From Chloroflexota bacterium (GTDB taxonomy: Bacteria; Chloroflexota; Dehalococcoidia; DSTF01; RBG-16-68-14): DNA of 64,000 bases. Positions 34,557 through 43,034 of this stretch are shown piece by piece. The translations under genes were made by a program, and so were the position numbers. The notes under the pieces are model-generated. The model worked only from the letters and a program-made list of their open reading frames with translations, did not search any database and was not told the DNA's origin. Position 1 is the first letter of the stretch, and every line of letters begins with the position of its first letter. The stretch is from NCBI GenBank assembly GCA_029262675.1, contig JAJCYW010000018.1, positions 62,001 through 126,000 on the forward strand, given 5' to 3'.

Positions 34557-35285
34557 TTACTCCTGGAACCTTCCCCGCTTGCGCCAGGCCTCGCGCGCGG
34601 GCGAGCCGCCTGCCAGCACCAGTTTCGTGCGGCGGATCTGGCGCGCTTCCGGAAGGCCCAGCGCCTTCACCACCTGGTCTGGCCTGCCGACCCCTGCAGC
34701 GTCACAGCGGAGCCGCATCGAAAGGCGCGCAGCGCCGTCGCAACGGCCCGACAGCCGCAACTCCTGTACCAGCGCGCGCAGGTCGTAGCGGCGCACCTTT
34801 TCGCCGCGCGTGTCCTCCCAATCCAGGCGCTCGCGCGAGAGAAACGCAGCGATCGCCTTCTCCAACCCATCGTCGCGTCCTTCGTCCGCAACGTCCACTT
34901 CGTACTCCGCCCAGCGAATGGCAGACGGCAAGGAAGGCAGGCCAACGCCGACCTCGCGGCAGTCGATCGGCGACAGACCGGGCGGCAGATGCCGCTCCAG
35001 CTCCGGCAGGATGTCGGCCGGGTCGACGCGCCGGGCCAGCACGACATCGAGCAACTCCGCGTCGCTGATGACGCCTACCGGCAGTCCCGCGGCGAGCGTC
35101 AGACGCGGGTGCGGCCGGTTGCCCTGCGAGTATGAGACGGTCGCACCGGCGGCCTGGAACGCTTCCGTCCAGATGCGGCTCAGGTCCAAATGGCCGATCG
35201 CCGCCGCCTCTTTCCCCCGAGCGAAGCGCAGCCGCAGCCGTTGGGCCTTCTCGGACAGGGGCGTGCCCGGCTGCTGCGCCGGCAC
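34557..35285 (-). CDS. DUF2344 (TIGR03936) radical-SAM-linked protein
   Basis: A 242-residue protein of the DUF2344 family, usually encoded beside or fused to a B12-binding radical SAM protein. Family features: the start RLRLRFARGKEAAAIGHLDLSRIW, YSQGNRPHPRLTLAAGLPVG and the middle LPPGLSPIDCREV. The expected radical SAM partner is not in this window. GTG start at 35285 overlaps the stop of the upstream CorC-like gene by one base. Confidence 0.85.
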   Translation of the reverse strand: MPAQQPGTPLSEKAQRLRLRFARGKEAAAIGHLDLSRIWTEAFQAAGATVSYSQGNRPHPRLTLAAGLPVGVISDAELLDVVLARRVDPADILPELERHLPPGLSPIDCREVGVGLPSLPSAIRWAEYEVDVADEGRDDGLEKAIAAFLSRERLDWEDTRGEKVRRYDLRALVQELRLSGRCDGAARLSMRLRCDAAGVGRPDQVVKALGLPEARQIRRTKLVLAGGSPAREAWRKRGRFQE

Positions 35286-36553
35286 TAGTCCTCTGCCTCA
35301 TCTTCCACGGAGAGCTTTGTGATGATCACTTCATCAATCTTGCGGTCCGTCACAGAGAGAACTGTGATATGCAGGCCATCCGCCGCCACCTTCTCCCCCG
35401 CCTCGGGCAGGTGGCCCAACAGGCTCAGCACGTAGCCGGCCACGGTTTCGTATTCACCGTCTGGGATCGGTAGGTTCAGGTCTTCCTGCGCCTCGTGGAC
35501 ACCCATGCCACCATCGACGCGGACGGTGCGGTCGTCGATTGTATCGAACTCGGTTTCGGCCTCGCCCAGTTCGTCCACCACGGGCCCGACCATCTCTTCC
35601 AATAACTGCTCCAACGTCACGATACCTGCCGTGCCTGCAAACTCGTCGATGATGATGGCCATCTGCTGGCGCCGCGCGCGCATCTCCACGGAAAGCTCTC
35701 CGGCCAGCTTGGTCTCCGGCACGAAGCTGGGCGGCCGCATCAGCCCATCGATCAAGGTGTCGGGTCCGGCCCGGCCCTGGGCCACAGCGCGCAGCACGTC
35801 CTTAATGTAGACGACGCCGACGACAGTATCGAACGACTCCTTGTAGACTGGGAAGCGCGTGTGTGGCGTCTCGTTGAACGCTTGGTAGAACTCGGCGATT
35901 GTCGTGCCCGACTCCAGCCACACGACTTCTGTCCGCGGTACCATCAGTTCGTTCACACGCCGGTCGTAGAAGCGGAACACGCGCTCCACCAACGCCGCCT
36001 CCTCCTCGCTCACCGCTCCCTCCGCCGCGCCGATGTCGACCAGCATCCGCAGCTCGGCCTCCGTCACCGTCGGCGAGACCTGCGCGCTTTCGCGGAAGAG
36101 CACGCGGGCCAGGAGGTTCGGCGCCGCAGCGAAGACGACGGCGATGGGCCGGAGAACGATCGTCAGCAGTTCCGTCGGACGGGCGATGAAGAGCCCGATC
36201 CGCTCTGCCCCCCTCGCGGCCAGAACTTTGGGCGTCACCTCTCCGAAGAGCGCGATGCCAGCGGTGACGATCACGGTTGCGAAGAGGAGGCCCCAGCCGC
36301 CCGCCAGATCGACAGCCAGCAGACCGGCCGTCGTCGAGGCAACGACGACGAAGAGGTTCTGGAGAAGAACGATCGACGCGAAAAAGCGGTCGTCGCGCTC
36401 GCGGATGCGCTCCAGGGCGCGAGCGCTCTTGTTGCCTTCCGCCGCCAGGTGTCGTATGCGGATGCGGCCGGCGCCTACGATGGCGATTTCGATTGTATTA
36501 ACGAGGGCGTAGCCCAGCACGCTAACGGCCAGCAGCGCCACGCTCCACGGCAC
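35285..36553 (-). CDS. CNNM/CorC family transporter-like protein (DUF21-CBS-CorC)
   Basis: A 422-residue membrane protein with an N-terminal DUF21 domain (helices from VALLAVSVLGYALVNT, with the AARGAERIGLFIARP region near its end), a CBS pair (ELMVPRTEVVWLESGTTIAEFYQ and VGVVYIKDVLRAV), and a C-terminal CorC_HlyC domain (IIDEFAGTAGIVTLEQLLEEMVG and DGEYETVAGYVLSLLGHLPE). The family is implicated in Mg2+/Co2+ efflux; older annotations call it hemolysin-like. GTG start. About 35 further hydrophobic codons are open upstream but lack a start codon. Confidence 0.9.
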   Translation of the reverse strand: MPWSVALLAVSVLGYALVNTIEIAIVGAGRIRIRHLAAEGNKSARALERIRERDDRFFASIVLLQNLFVVVASTTAGLLAVDLAGGWGLLFATVIVTAGIALFGEVTPKVLAARGAERIGLFIARPTELLTIVLRPIAVVFAAAPNLLARVLFRESAQVSPTVTEAELRMLVDIGAAEGAVSEEEAALVERVFRFYDRRVNELMVPRTEVVWLESGTTIAEFYQAFNETPHTRFPVYKESFDTVVGVVYIKDVLRAVAQGRAGPDTLIDGLMRPPSFVPETKLAGELSVEMRARRQQMAIIIDEFAGTAGIVTLEQLLEEMVGPVVDELGEAETEFDTIDDRTVRVDGGMGVHEAQEDLNLPIPDGEYETVAGYVLSLLGHLPEAGEKVAADGLHITVLSVTDRKIDEVIITKLSVEDEAED

Positions 36554-36792
36554 GTTGAGGCCGCCTTCCGCCAGGCCGACTTGCAGCAGGCCTGCGCCGG
36601 GCAGGGAAAGAACGAGCGTTGCTAATGGAATCGTCAGGACGGTGATCGCACCTCGGCCCGGAGCGGGCCGAACCAGATCGGCCAGCGCCGGCGCCTACGC
36701 CCGATCATACGCAGCGCGGCCAGCGCTGTCAAAGCAGTGTAGTCGTTGAGTACAATCTTGCCGCCTAGCCCACCAGCTCGGTTTCAATAGGC

Positions 36793-37703
36793 TGGTGATG
36801 GGACGGTCACTCGCACTTTGCATCCGTGGGCACGCCCTGGCAGTACGTGTACAAGTAACACCACTCTTCGGGCGTACCGGAGACACAGAACTGCGAATAT
36901 TCGGTCGGATCAGGCAGGGGTGGATTTAGACCCAGCATGGCTCGAAGCGCCCGACGTATCGTATCCTCGTTCGTGCCGGGTGTTATGTACAAACCCTGCG
37001 TCACCCAAAGGCATACATCCCCTTCGCAGATACGCTCCTCGGCTGTCGTGGCGTAGGGGTCCCCGCCGAAGGTGCTCTCATAGACGGTAGATGGCAGCAC
37101 GTATACGTGTATGCGATAACGGCTGGCGTCACTCGTAGACTCCAAAAGACGGGCTGGGACGAGAGAGTAACGATGTCCGTAGTCAAGCTTCTCGCCGAAT
37201 AGAACTACTGGGGGTGGACAACCTTCACCCACCGTCGGATTCGGGTACTCGTAGGGCGAGTCGGTGGCAGCTGCCAGGGCGCCGCCAAGCGCGTCCCTCA
37301 CCCGGTTCACCTGAGCGTCTGATGGGACGGCACCTTCCCGGTCAACGCAGAGGGTTAGTTCAGCCCTGCTGTCAACCCTTAGCGCTCTACCGATGGCGTC
37401 ATGATCGCCTGTTACCTGGGCGCCATCGAATGTGGGTTCAGGCTCAGTCGCATCGCTCCCACCACCACCACACGCCACGGCCAGCAGCGTGGCGACAGCG
37501 ACAGCGATAACTGCCGCCTTGTACGGTCCCGTCGATATGCCTGAGAACACTGTTCACACCTCCGCCAACTTTGCATCGCCCGTGCTGCCAGCCTACCTCT
37601 CGACCGGCGCGCTGTCGAGGTCGCTAACGCCAGGGCCTCATGCTCTTGCAAGTACTCCACACGTTCGACTACAGTGGGTTGGTGATGGGACGGTCACTCG
37701 CAC
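36793..37703. repeat. 24 bp perfect direct repeats bracketing a lipoprotein gene
   Basis: The same 24 bases (beginning TGGTGATGGGACGG and ending CTCGCAC) are at 36793-36816 and 37680-37703. The right copy holds the ATG and first codons of the plus-strand lipoprotein gene at 37685; the left copy covers the stop codon of the minus-strand lipoprotein gene. The 253 bp gap 36554-36806 otherwise shows no gene. Confidence 0.85.
36807..37550 (-). CDS. Secreted lipoprotein of unknown function
   Basis: A 247-residue protein with a clear lipoprotein signal: PYKAAVIAVAVATLLAVAC followed by GGGGSDATEPEP. The mature part contains six to eight cysteines (for example LTLCVDREG, VGEGCPPP, ERICEGDVCLWV, QFCVSG, WCYLYTYCQG), suggesting a disulfide-stabilised extracytoplasmic domain. 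I do not recognise a family. GTG start with GGAGGTG eight bases ahead. It is divergent from the next lipoprotein pair and sits between 24 bp direct repeats. Confidence 0.75.
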   Translation of the reverse strand: MFSGISTGPYKAAVIAVAVATLLAVACGGGGSDATEPEPTFDGAQVTGDHDAIGRALRVDSRAELTLCVDREGAVPSDAQVNRVRDALGGALAAATDSPYEYPNPTVGEGCPPPVVLFGEKLDYGHRYSLVPARLLESTSDASRYRIHVYVLPSTVYESTFGGDPYATTAEERICEGDVCLWVTQGLYITPGTNEDTIRRALRAMLGLNPPLPDPTEYSQFCVSGTPEEWCYLYTYCQGVPTDAKCE

Positions 37704-38014
37704 GTGTTGTTTCTCTAGTGGCGTTGGCGCTGCTTGTGAACGCCTGCAATGGCGGCAGCCCCACTCTTCAGCTAAGTACCGGTGCCATCACTGAGGATGC
37801 CTTCAGGATCCAGATTCGGCAGACAGCGCTCACTCAGCCTCCCTCATTCGATATCTTGTGTCCGTTACTCAACGATGTTCCTGTAGGCGAGGTACTGGAC
37901 CGATTCGCGCGCGTAAGCCTATTCGCGGCACAGACACCAGTCGCTCAAGCTGATCCAGAAGACGAGTTGCGGGCGGCGGAAATCCTTAGAGAAGAGTGCG
38001 AGAGCCTGACATGA
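37685..38014 (+). CDS. Small lipoprotein, first of a paralogous pair
   Basis: A 109-residue predicted lipoprotein. MGRSLARVVSLVALALLVNAC gives the signal and lipobox Cys. The mature part begins LQLSTGAITEDAFRIQI and ends LRAAEILREECESLT, the same frame of residues as its downstream neighbour (LQLSAGQLTERELR ... ITREECEAAGL). Two cysteines (DILCPLL and REECESL) match the two in the paralogue. Function unknown. ATG at 37685 lies inside a 24 bp direct repeat; in-frame starts further upstream (37640) exist but break the signal peptide. Confidence 0.7.
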   Translation: MGRSLARVVSLVALALLVNACNGGSPTLQLSTGAITEDAFRIQIRQTALTQPPSFDILCPLLNDVPVGEVLDRFARVSLFAAQTPVAQADPEDELRAAEILREECESLT

Positions 38015-38349
38015 CCCGTCTAATCGTGCTTGTTCTCGGTTTCTCCGTACTGGCGAGCGCCGTCGCCTGCGGCGGCAACGGTGCTGATCCAGACCGCCTA
38101 CTCCAATTGAGCGCGGGTCAGCTAACGGAGCGCGAACTACGCTCATTGATTGAGGAGTCGATCGTAGACGACGACGAACTGTATGAAGTCCTCTGTGCGG
38201 CCCTCGCCGGTTTATCGGACGATCAAGCAACAGAGGCCTTCGTCCTCTCATATTCACGCGCGTTAGCGGAGCAGGAGATCGTGATTGCCGACGAAAAGCG
38301 CGCCGTGCAGATCACGCGCGAGGAGTGCGAGGCTGCCGGGCTAAGCTAG
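38011..38349 (+). CDS. Small lipoprotein, second of a paralogous pair
   Basis: A 112-residue predicted lipoprotein: MTRLIVLVLGFSVLASAVAC then GGNGADPD. The mature domain is all-alpha in appearance and keeps two cysteines (EVLCAAL, REECEAAGL) in the positions of its upstream paralogue. The ATG at 38011 overlaps the previous stop (ATGA), so the pair is co-translated. Function unknown. Confidence 0.75.
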   Translation: MTRLIVLVLGFSVLASAVACGGNGADPDRLLQLSAGQLTERELRSLIEESIVDDDELYEVLCAALAGLSDDQATEAFVLSYSRALAEQEIVIADEKRAVQITREECEAAGLS

Positions 38350-38400
38350 CGGCAGGGGCGGCTACGCGAAGGCGTTGCGCCTGCTGCAGCCGACGGCCCA

Positions 38401-38426
38401 GAGTTCGCGGTCACAGCCGCGAACTC
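38401..38426. terminator. Hairpin after the lipoprotein pair
   Basis: Perfect 10 bp stem GAGTTCGCGG/CCGCGAACTC (38401-38410 with 38417-38426) and a six-base loop, 52 bp after the lipoprotein stop. No T-run, so termination is only a guess. Confidence 0.4.
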
Positions 38427-38433
38427 GAAGGTG

Positions 38434-38513
38434 ACGGCCCTAGCCGTCACCCGGACGGCCCTAGCCGTCACCCGGACGGCCGCAGCCGTCACCCGACGGC
38501 CGCAGCCCCCACC
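38434..38513. repeat. Short tandem repeat array of a 21 bp unit
   Basis: About 3.7 copies of a 21 bp unit beginning ACGGCCCTAGCCGTCACCC: two identical copies (38434-38454, 38455-38475), a variant with CGCAG in place of CCTAG (38476-38495, one base short), and a decaying fourth. Each unit contains the inverted pair GACGGC/GCCGTC, so each can fold as a small hairpin. Confidence 0.75.
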
Positions 38514-38586
38514 CTCTTGATGGGTATTCCTCCTTGTGTTACGGTTGCGCCAGACGTGGTGGTGGGTTGAACAGGAAAGGTGAGCG

Positions 38587-38949
38587 GTGCCGAAACCGTC
38601 GCGTCTGCCTCTGAAGAAGACACTAATCGCCCTCAGCATCCTCGCCATCGGCTACTTCGTCGTCGCCAGCGCCGGAGACACGATTTTTTCGCAGCGCGTG
38701 AATACAGATGAGGAACGGCTGGAACAGGAAGTGGAACGGCTGCAGGCCGACAGGGCGAAGCTGGAAGCCGTACGCGACTACTTGCGAACAGATGAGTACA
38801 TTGAAGGCGAGGCGCGCAGGCTGCTCGGCCTCGTCCGGCCAGGCGAATCGCTCGTCATCGTCTCGTCCAACGTCACCCCGGCCCCGGTGCCGGGCGAGAG
38901 CGAAGACGGCTCCTACCTGCCCTGGTGGGAGAAGCTGTACGGCCCCTAG
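38587..38949 (+). CDS. ftsB: FtsB/DivIC-like septum formation initiator
   Basis: A 120-residue bitopic protein: basic N-terminus, one membrane helix (TLIALSILAIGYFVVASAG), then an extracytoplasmic coiled coil (EERLEQEVERLQADRAKLEAVRDYL) and the family ending EYIEGEARRLLGLVRPGE. It would join FtsL/FtsQ at the division septum. The FtsB versus DivIC label is by topology and length only. GTG start with AGGAAAGG ahead. It sits just upstream of tilS, a common bacterial arrangement. Confidence 0.82.
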   Translation: MPKPSRLPLKKTLIALSILAIGYFVVASAGDTIFSQRVNTDEERLEQEVERLQADRAKLEAVRDYLRTDEYIEGEARRLLGLVRPGESLVIVSSNVTPAPVPGESEDGSYLPWWEKLYGP

Positions 38950-38985
38950 AATCCACCGGGACACTCCAGAGCGGGTAGCGTCGTC

Positions 38986-40422
38986 ATGACCGCGCCAGCC
39001 GCGCCGCCACGAGCCTTGGTCGCGAAGGTCCGCCGCTTCATCAAGGACGGCGCGCTCGTAGTGAGAGGCGACCGCGTGCTCGTCGGCGTCTCCGGCGGGG
39101 CGGACTCCACTGCCCTACTGCTGACGCTCTGCTCGCTGCGCCGCTCGCTGGGCATCGACGTCGAGGCCGCGCACTTCGACCACGGGCTGTCGCCTGCGGC
39201 GACCGCAGCAGCCGAGCTGCGCGCCGTGCGGTCGCTGTCGAATCAGCTGGGCGTGCGTCTCCACACCGGCGCTGGCAACGTCCGCGCCCACGCGAAGTCG
39301 AAGAAGCTATCGATCGAAGAGGCGGCGCGAGTGCTTCGCTATCGCTTCCTCGCCCGCACGGCGGCGGCCGGTTGCGATACTGTCGCCGTCGGTCACACCA
39401 AAGACGACCAGGCGGAGACCGTGCTGCTCCACATCATTCGCGGCAGCGGGCTGCGCGGCCTCGCGGCGATGGCGGCCGACGCGTCGTGGCCGCTGCGGCT
39501 CAAGAGCGCTCCCCGGCTGGTCCGCCCCCTCCTGGCCGTTACGAGAGCCGAGACCGAGCGCTGCTGCGCGCACGCCGGCGTCGTCCCAATCAAAGACCCG
39601 TCCAACCAGTCGCCCGCGCACCTGCGCAACCGTATTCGCAGCGAGCTGACACCGCTGCTGCGTAGCTACAACCCACGCATCGCCGGCGCGCTCGCGCGAC
39701 TGGCCGACGCAGCTGCGCTCGACGTCGACGCGCTGGAGTCGCTCGCCGCCGAAGCGCTGCTGAAACATCGCGGCCCAGACGCACGCCTCTCGCGCCAGCG
39801 ATTATCGGCGATGCCGGAGTCGCTCCGCCGCCACGCCGTACGCCTGGCCGTAACACAAGCGACGGGCGACGCTCGCGGCCTGGCCGAGCGCCACATCGCA
39901 GCCGTCGTGCGCGCCGCAGCCGGGCCGACGGGGGCGCGACTCGACCTGCCGCGCGGTCTCACGGCCCGCGTCACACGGACGGCGGTCGAGCTCACGACCG
40001 AGCGGCCCGCGCGGCCACGGACGCTGCCGAAACGCCCGGCGACGCTGCCCGTGCCCGGCGAGGCCAAACTCGGGCCGTGGCGCTTCCGCGCGCAACTGCT
40101 GCGAAAGAAGCCGGCGGACTTGACGAGCGGGGGCGATGCATGCATCGCTTTGCTGGACGCCGACGCCTGTGGAAAGAACCTGACGCTCCGCGGCCGGCGC
40201 CACGGCGACCGCTTCCATCCGCTGGGACTGCGGAGCGAGAAGAAGCTGCAGGACGTCCTCGTCGATGCCCACGTGCCGCGGCAGGAGCGCGACGGCCTGC
40301 CGCTGGTGCTGGCCAAACGCGGCATCGCGTGGGTGGCGTCGCAGCGGCCGGCGGAGTGGGCGAAGGTGACGCCGGAGACAAAGCGAGTGTTGCGCGTGAC
40401 CGCCGCGCGCTCGCCGGCTTGA
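38986..40422 (+). CDS. tilS: tRNA(Ile)-lysidine synthetase
   Basis: Modifies C34 of the minor tRNA-Ile(CAU) to lysidine so that it reads AUA. The 478-residue product has the PP-loop VGVSGGADSTALLL, the conserved VGHTKDDQAETVLLHIIRGSGLRGLAAM, and KDPSNQS/RNRIRSELTPLL, followed by the TilS substrate-binding and C-terminal domains (FHPLGLRSEKKLQDVLVDAHVPRQERDGLPLV). Confidence 0.95.
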   Translation: MTAPAAPPRALVAKVRRFIKDGALVVRGDRVLVGVSGGADSTALLLTLCSLRRSLGIDVEAAHFDHGLSPAATAAAELRAVRSLSNQLGVRLHTGAGNVRAHAKSKKLSIEEAARVLRYRFLARTAAAGCDTVAVGHTKDDQAETVLLHIIRGSGLRGLAAMAADASWPLRLKSAPRLVRPLLAVTRAETERCCAHAGVVPIKDPSNQSPAHLRNRIRSELTPLLRSYNPRIAGALARLADAAALDVDALESLAAEALLKHRGPDARLSRQRLSAMPESLRRHAVRLAVTQATGDARGLAERHIAAVVRAAAGPTGARLDLPRGLTARVTRTAVELTTERPARPRTLPKRPATLPVPGEAKLGPWRFRAQLLRKKPADLTSGGDACIALLDADACGKNLTLRGRRHGDRFHPLGLRSEKKLQDVLVDAHVPRQERDGLPLVLAKRGIAWVASQRPAEWAKVTPETKRVLRVTAARSPA

Positions 40423-40515
40423 CACTGCTCTGCGCCCGCGCTACCTTAACTCGGGACGAACGCTTGCGTTCGCTCAGCTGAATCCTGCACACCCCACCTG
40501 TTCTGCAGCAAACCG

Positions 40516-40545
40516 TTGCTAGGGCGGGTTCTGGTCTGCTATGTT
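40516..40545 (+). promoter_or_regulatory. Predicted promoter of the 16S transcript
   Basis: TTGCTA (40516-40521), an 18-base spacer and TATGTT (40540-40545), about 110 bases upstream of mature 16S and just ahead of the 16S processing stem. The 234 bp gap 40423-40656 has no gene. Confidence 0.5.
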
Positions 40546-40580
40546 CGGCATGCTCCAACTACTTGGGGCAGAGCACCTTA

Positions 40581-40603
40581 CCAGTTGAAGAACGACAGGA
40601 AGT
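40581..40603 (+). promoter_or_regulatory. 16S rRNA processing stem, left arm
   Basis: Twenty-three bases that are the exact reverse complement of 42343-42365. Flanking bases pair imperfectly on both sides, so the whole precursor stem is about 45 bp, the kind of substrate RNase III cuts. Confidence 0.85.
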
Positions 40604-40656
40604 GACGAGGAACTCGTCAAGAGCATTACTGCCTGGCAACAGGTAGTTAAATGGAT

Positions 40657-42158
<1,502 letters not shown>

Positions 42159-42342
42159 TAGGGAGAGTCTGGGTACGGGGCGAGAGTTATACGCAGATGA
42201 CGGCTAACCCACGGTGTGGGCGTTGTCACCGGCATCTCGTCTGATGTACCTTCACTCCTTAGGTCAATCGGTGCACTTCTGATTCGTCAGAGGCCACCGT
42301 TAGGCCTCGCTCGGAGCCTATCCGAGCCCTGCTCCTCGCAGG

Positions 42343-42365
42343 ACTTCCTGTCGTTCTTCAACTGG
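42343..42365 (+). promoter_or_regulatory. 16S rRNA processing stem, right arm
   Basis: Exact complement of 40581-40603; it closes the stem before tRNA-Ile, so 16S can be released independently of everything downstream. The rest of 42159-42392 shows no gene. Confidence 0.85.
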
Positions 42366-42392
42366 TCAGGGCTCACCGCCCTCAGCGCCATC

Positions 42393-42469
42393 GGGCCATT
42401 AGCTCAGCTGGTTAGAGCGCGGTCCTGATAAGACCGAGGTCGGTGGTTCGAGTCCACCATGGCCCACCA
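42393..42469 (+). tRNA. tRNA-Ile (GAT)
   Basis: Full cloverleaf, 77 nt with encoded CCA. Acceptor GGGCCAT/ATGGCCC, D-arm GCTC/GAGC, anticodon loop CTGATAA (GAT), T-arm GGTGG/CCACC. This is the usual spacer tRNA of bacterial rRNA operons. Confidence 0.97.
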
Positions 42470-42516
42470 GCACTCTCCCCTCCCAGGTAGGCTCCGACAC
42501 AATATCTTGGTGACGC

Positions 42517-42762
42517 ATGTGGTGGGTATACGTGCTGAAGAGCAACAAGAACGGCCGTCTGTACACCGGCTCCACGAACGATCTGGACCGAAGGCTTGCC
42601 GAGCATCAGCGGGGAAGGTCTCGCTACACCAGACACGCGGGCCCTTTCACCCTGGTTCACTCCGAAGAACACCCCACCAGACTCGACGCTCGCAGGCGGG
42701 AGCGCTTTCTCAAGAGCGGCCAGGGGCGAGAAGAGTTGACAGAATTGCTCGCGAGCCAGTAG
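42517..42762 (+). CDS. Small GIY-YIG endonuclease-domain protein
   Basis: An 81-residue single-domain GIY-YIG nuclease (UvrC/YhbQ-like). The two name motifs are WVYVLKS and LYTGSTNDLDRRLAEHQRG, with the catalytic Tyr and the Arg of LDRRL; EHPTRLDARRRERFLKSGQGRE follows with the metal-binding Glu region typical of the family. It lies in the 16S-23S spacer, 47 nt after tRNA-Ile. Its last codons and stop (GCGAGCCAGTAG) lie inside the degenerate second tRNA copy. Similar small proteins are widespread and often uncharacterised. Confidence 0.85.
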   Translation: MWWVYVLKSNKNGRLYTGSTNDLDRRLAEHQRGRSRYTRHAGPFTLVHSEEHPTRLDARRRERFLKSGQGREELTELLASQ

Positions 42763-42827
42763 CAGAGCTGGTGAGAGCGGTCGCCGAAGGCGACAGGTCG
42801 GTGGTTCGAGTCCACCATGGCCCACCA
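42753..42827 (+). pseudogene. Degenerate copy of tRNA-Ile
   Basis: Aligns end to end with tRNA-Ile at 42393: the 5' 26 bases match at 21 positions, the last 33 bases before and including CCA are identical, and the anticodon arm is replaced by a shorter stem (GTCG...CGAC) around CCGAAGG. U33 is C, the D-stem has two mismatches and the acceptor stem two, so it should not function. Its 5' end overlaps the end of the GIY-YIG gene. Confidence 0.75.
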
Positions 42828-43034
42828 GCACTCTTCTCTCCTCTTCTCTCTTCGTGTCCCCTGCCGGATCTGCAGCTCCGCGCGTAGATCGACTGCGTTG
42901 GTGAACGCCAACTTCACCGTTTTGTAATGTTGATCACCAGCCTCTAGCGGTAGGCTGGGCGACGATAGAACCGGAGCCACACTCCCCCACCACCGCGGCC
43001 GCCGGGCGGCCTGAGTTCCAAGGAGAAACACAGC

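Larger units (their letters stand above)
42437..42834 (+). repeat. 40 bp direct repeat (tRNA-Ile 3' half) flanking the GIY-YIG gene
   Basis: 42437-42476 and 42795-42834 are identical over 40 bases: the tRNA-Ile variable region, T-arm, 3' acceptor strand, CCA and the seven bases after it. The GIY-YIG coding region lies wholly between the two copies. Confidence 0.9.

Noticed and set aside
38325..38570. Open frame reading the 21 bp repeat array as a PSRHPDG-type repeat protein.
   Set aside because: No ribosome binding site, no start near the repeats, and the third unit is 20 bp and breaks the period; treated as a non-coding repeat.
42753..42827. A functional tRNA-Phe (GAA in the loop).
   Set aside because: Position 33 is C, the D-stem has two mismatches, the acceptor has two and the anticodon stem is short; it aligns as a decayed tRNA-Ile.
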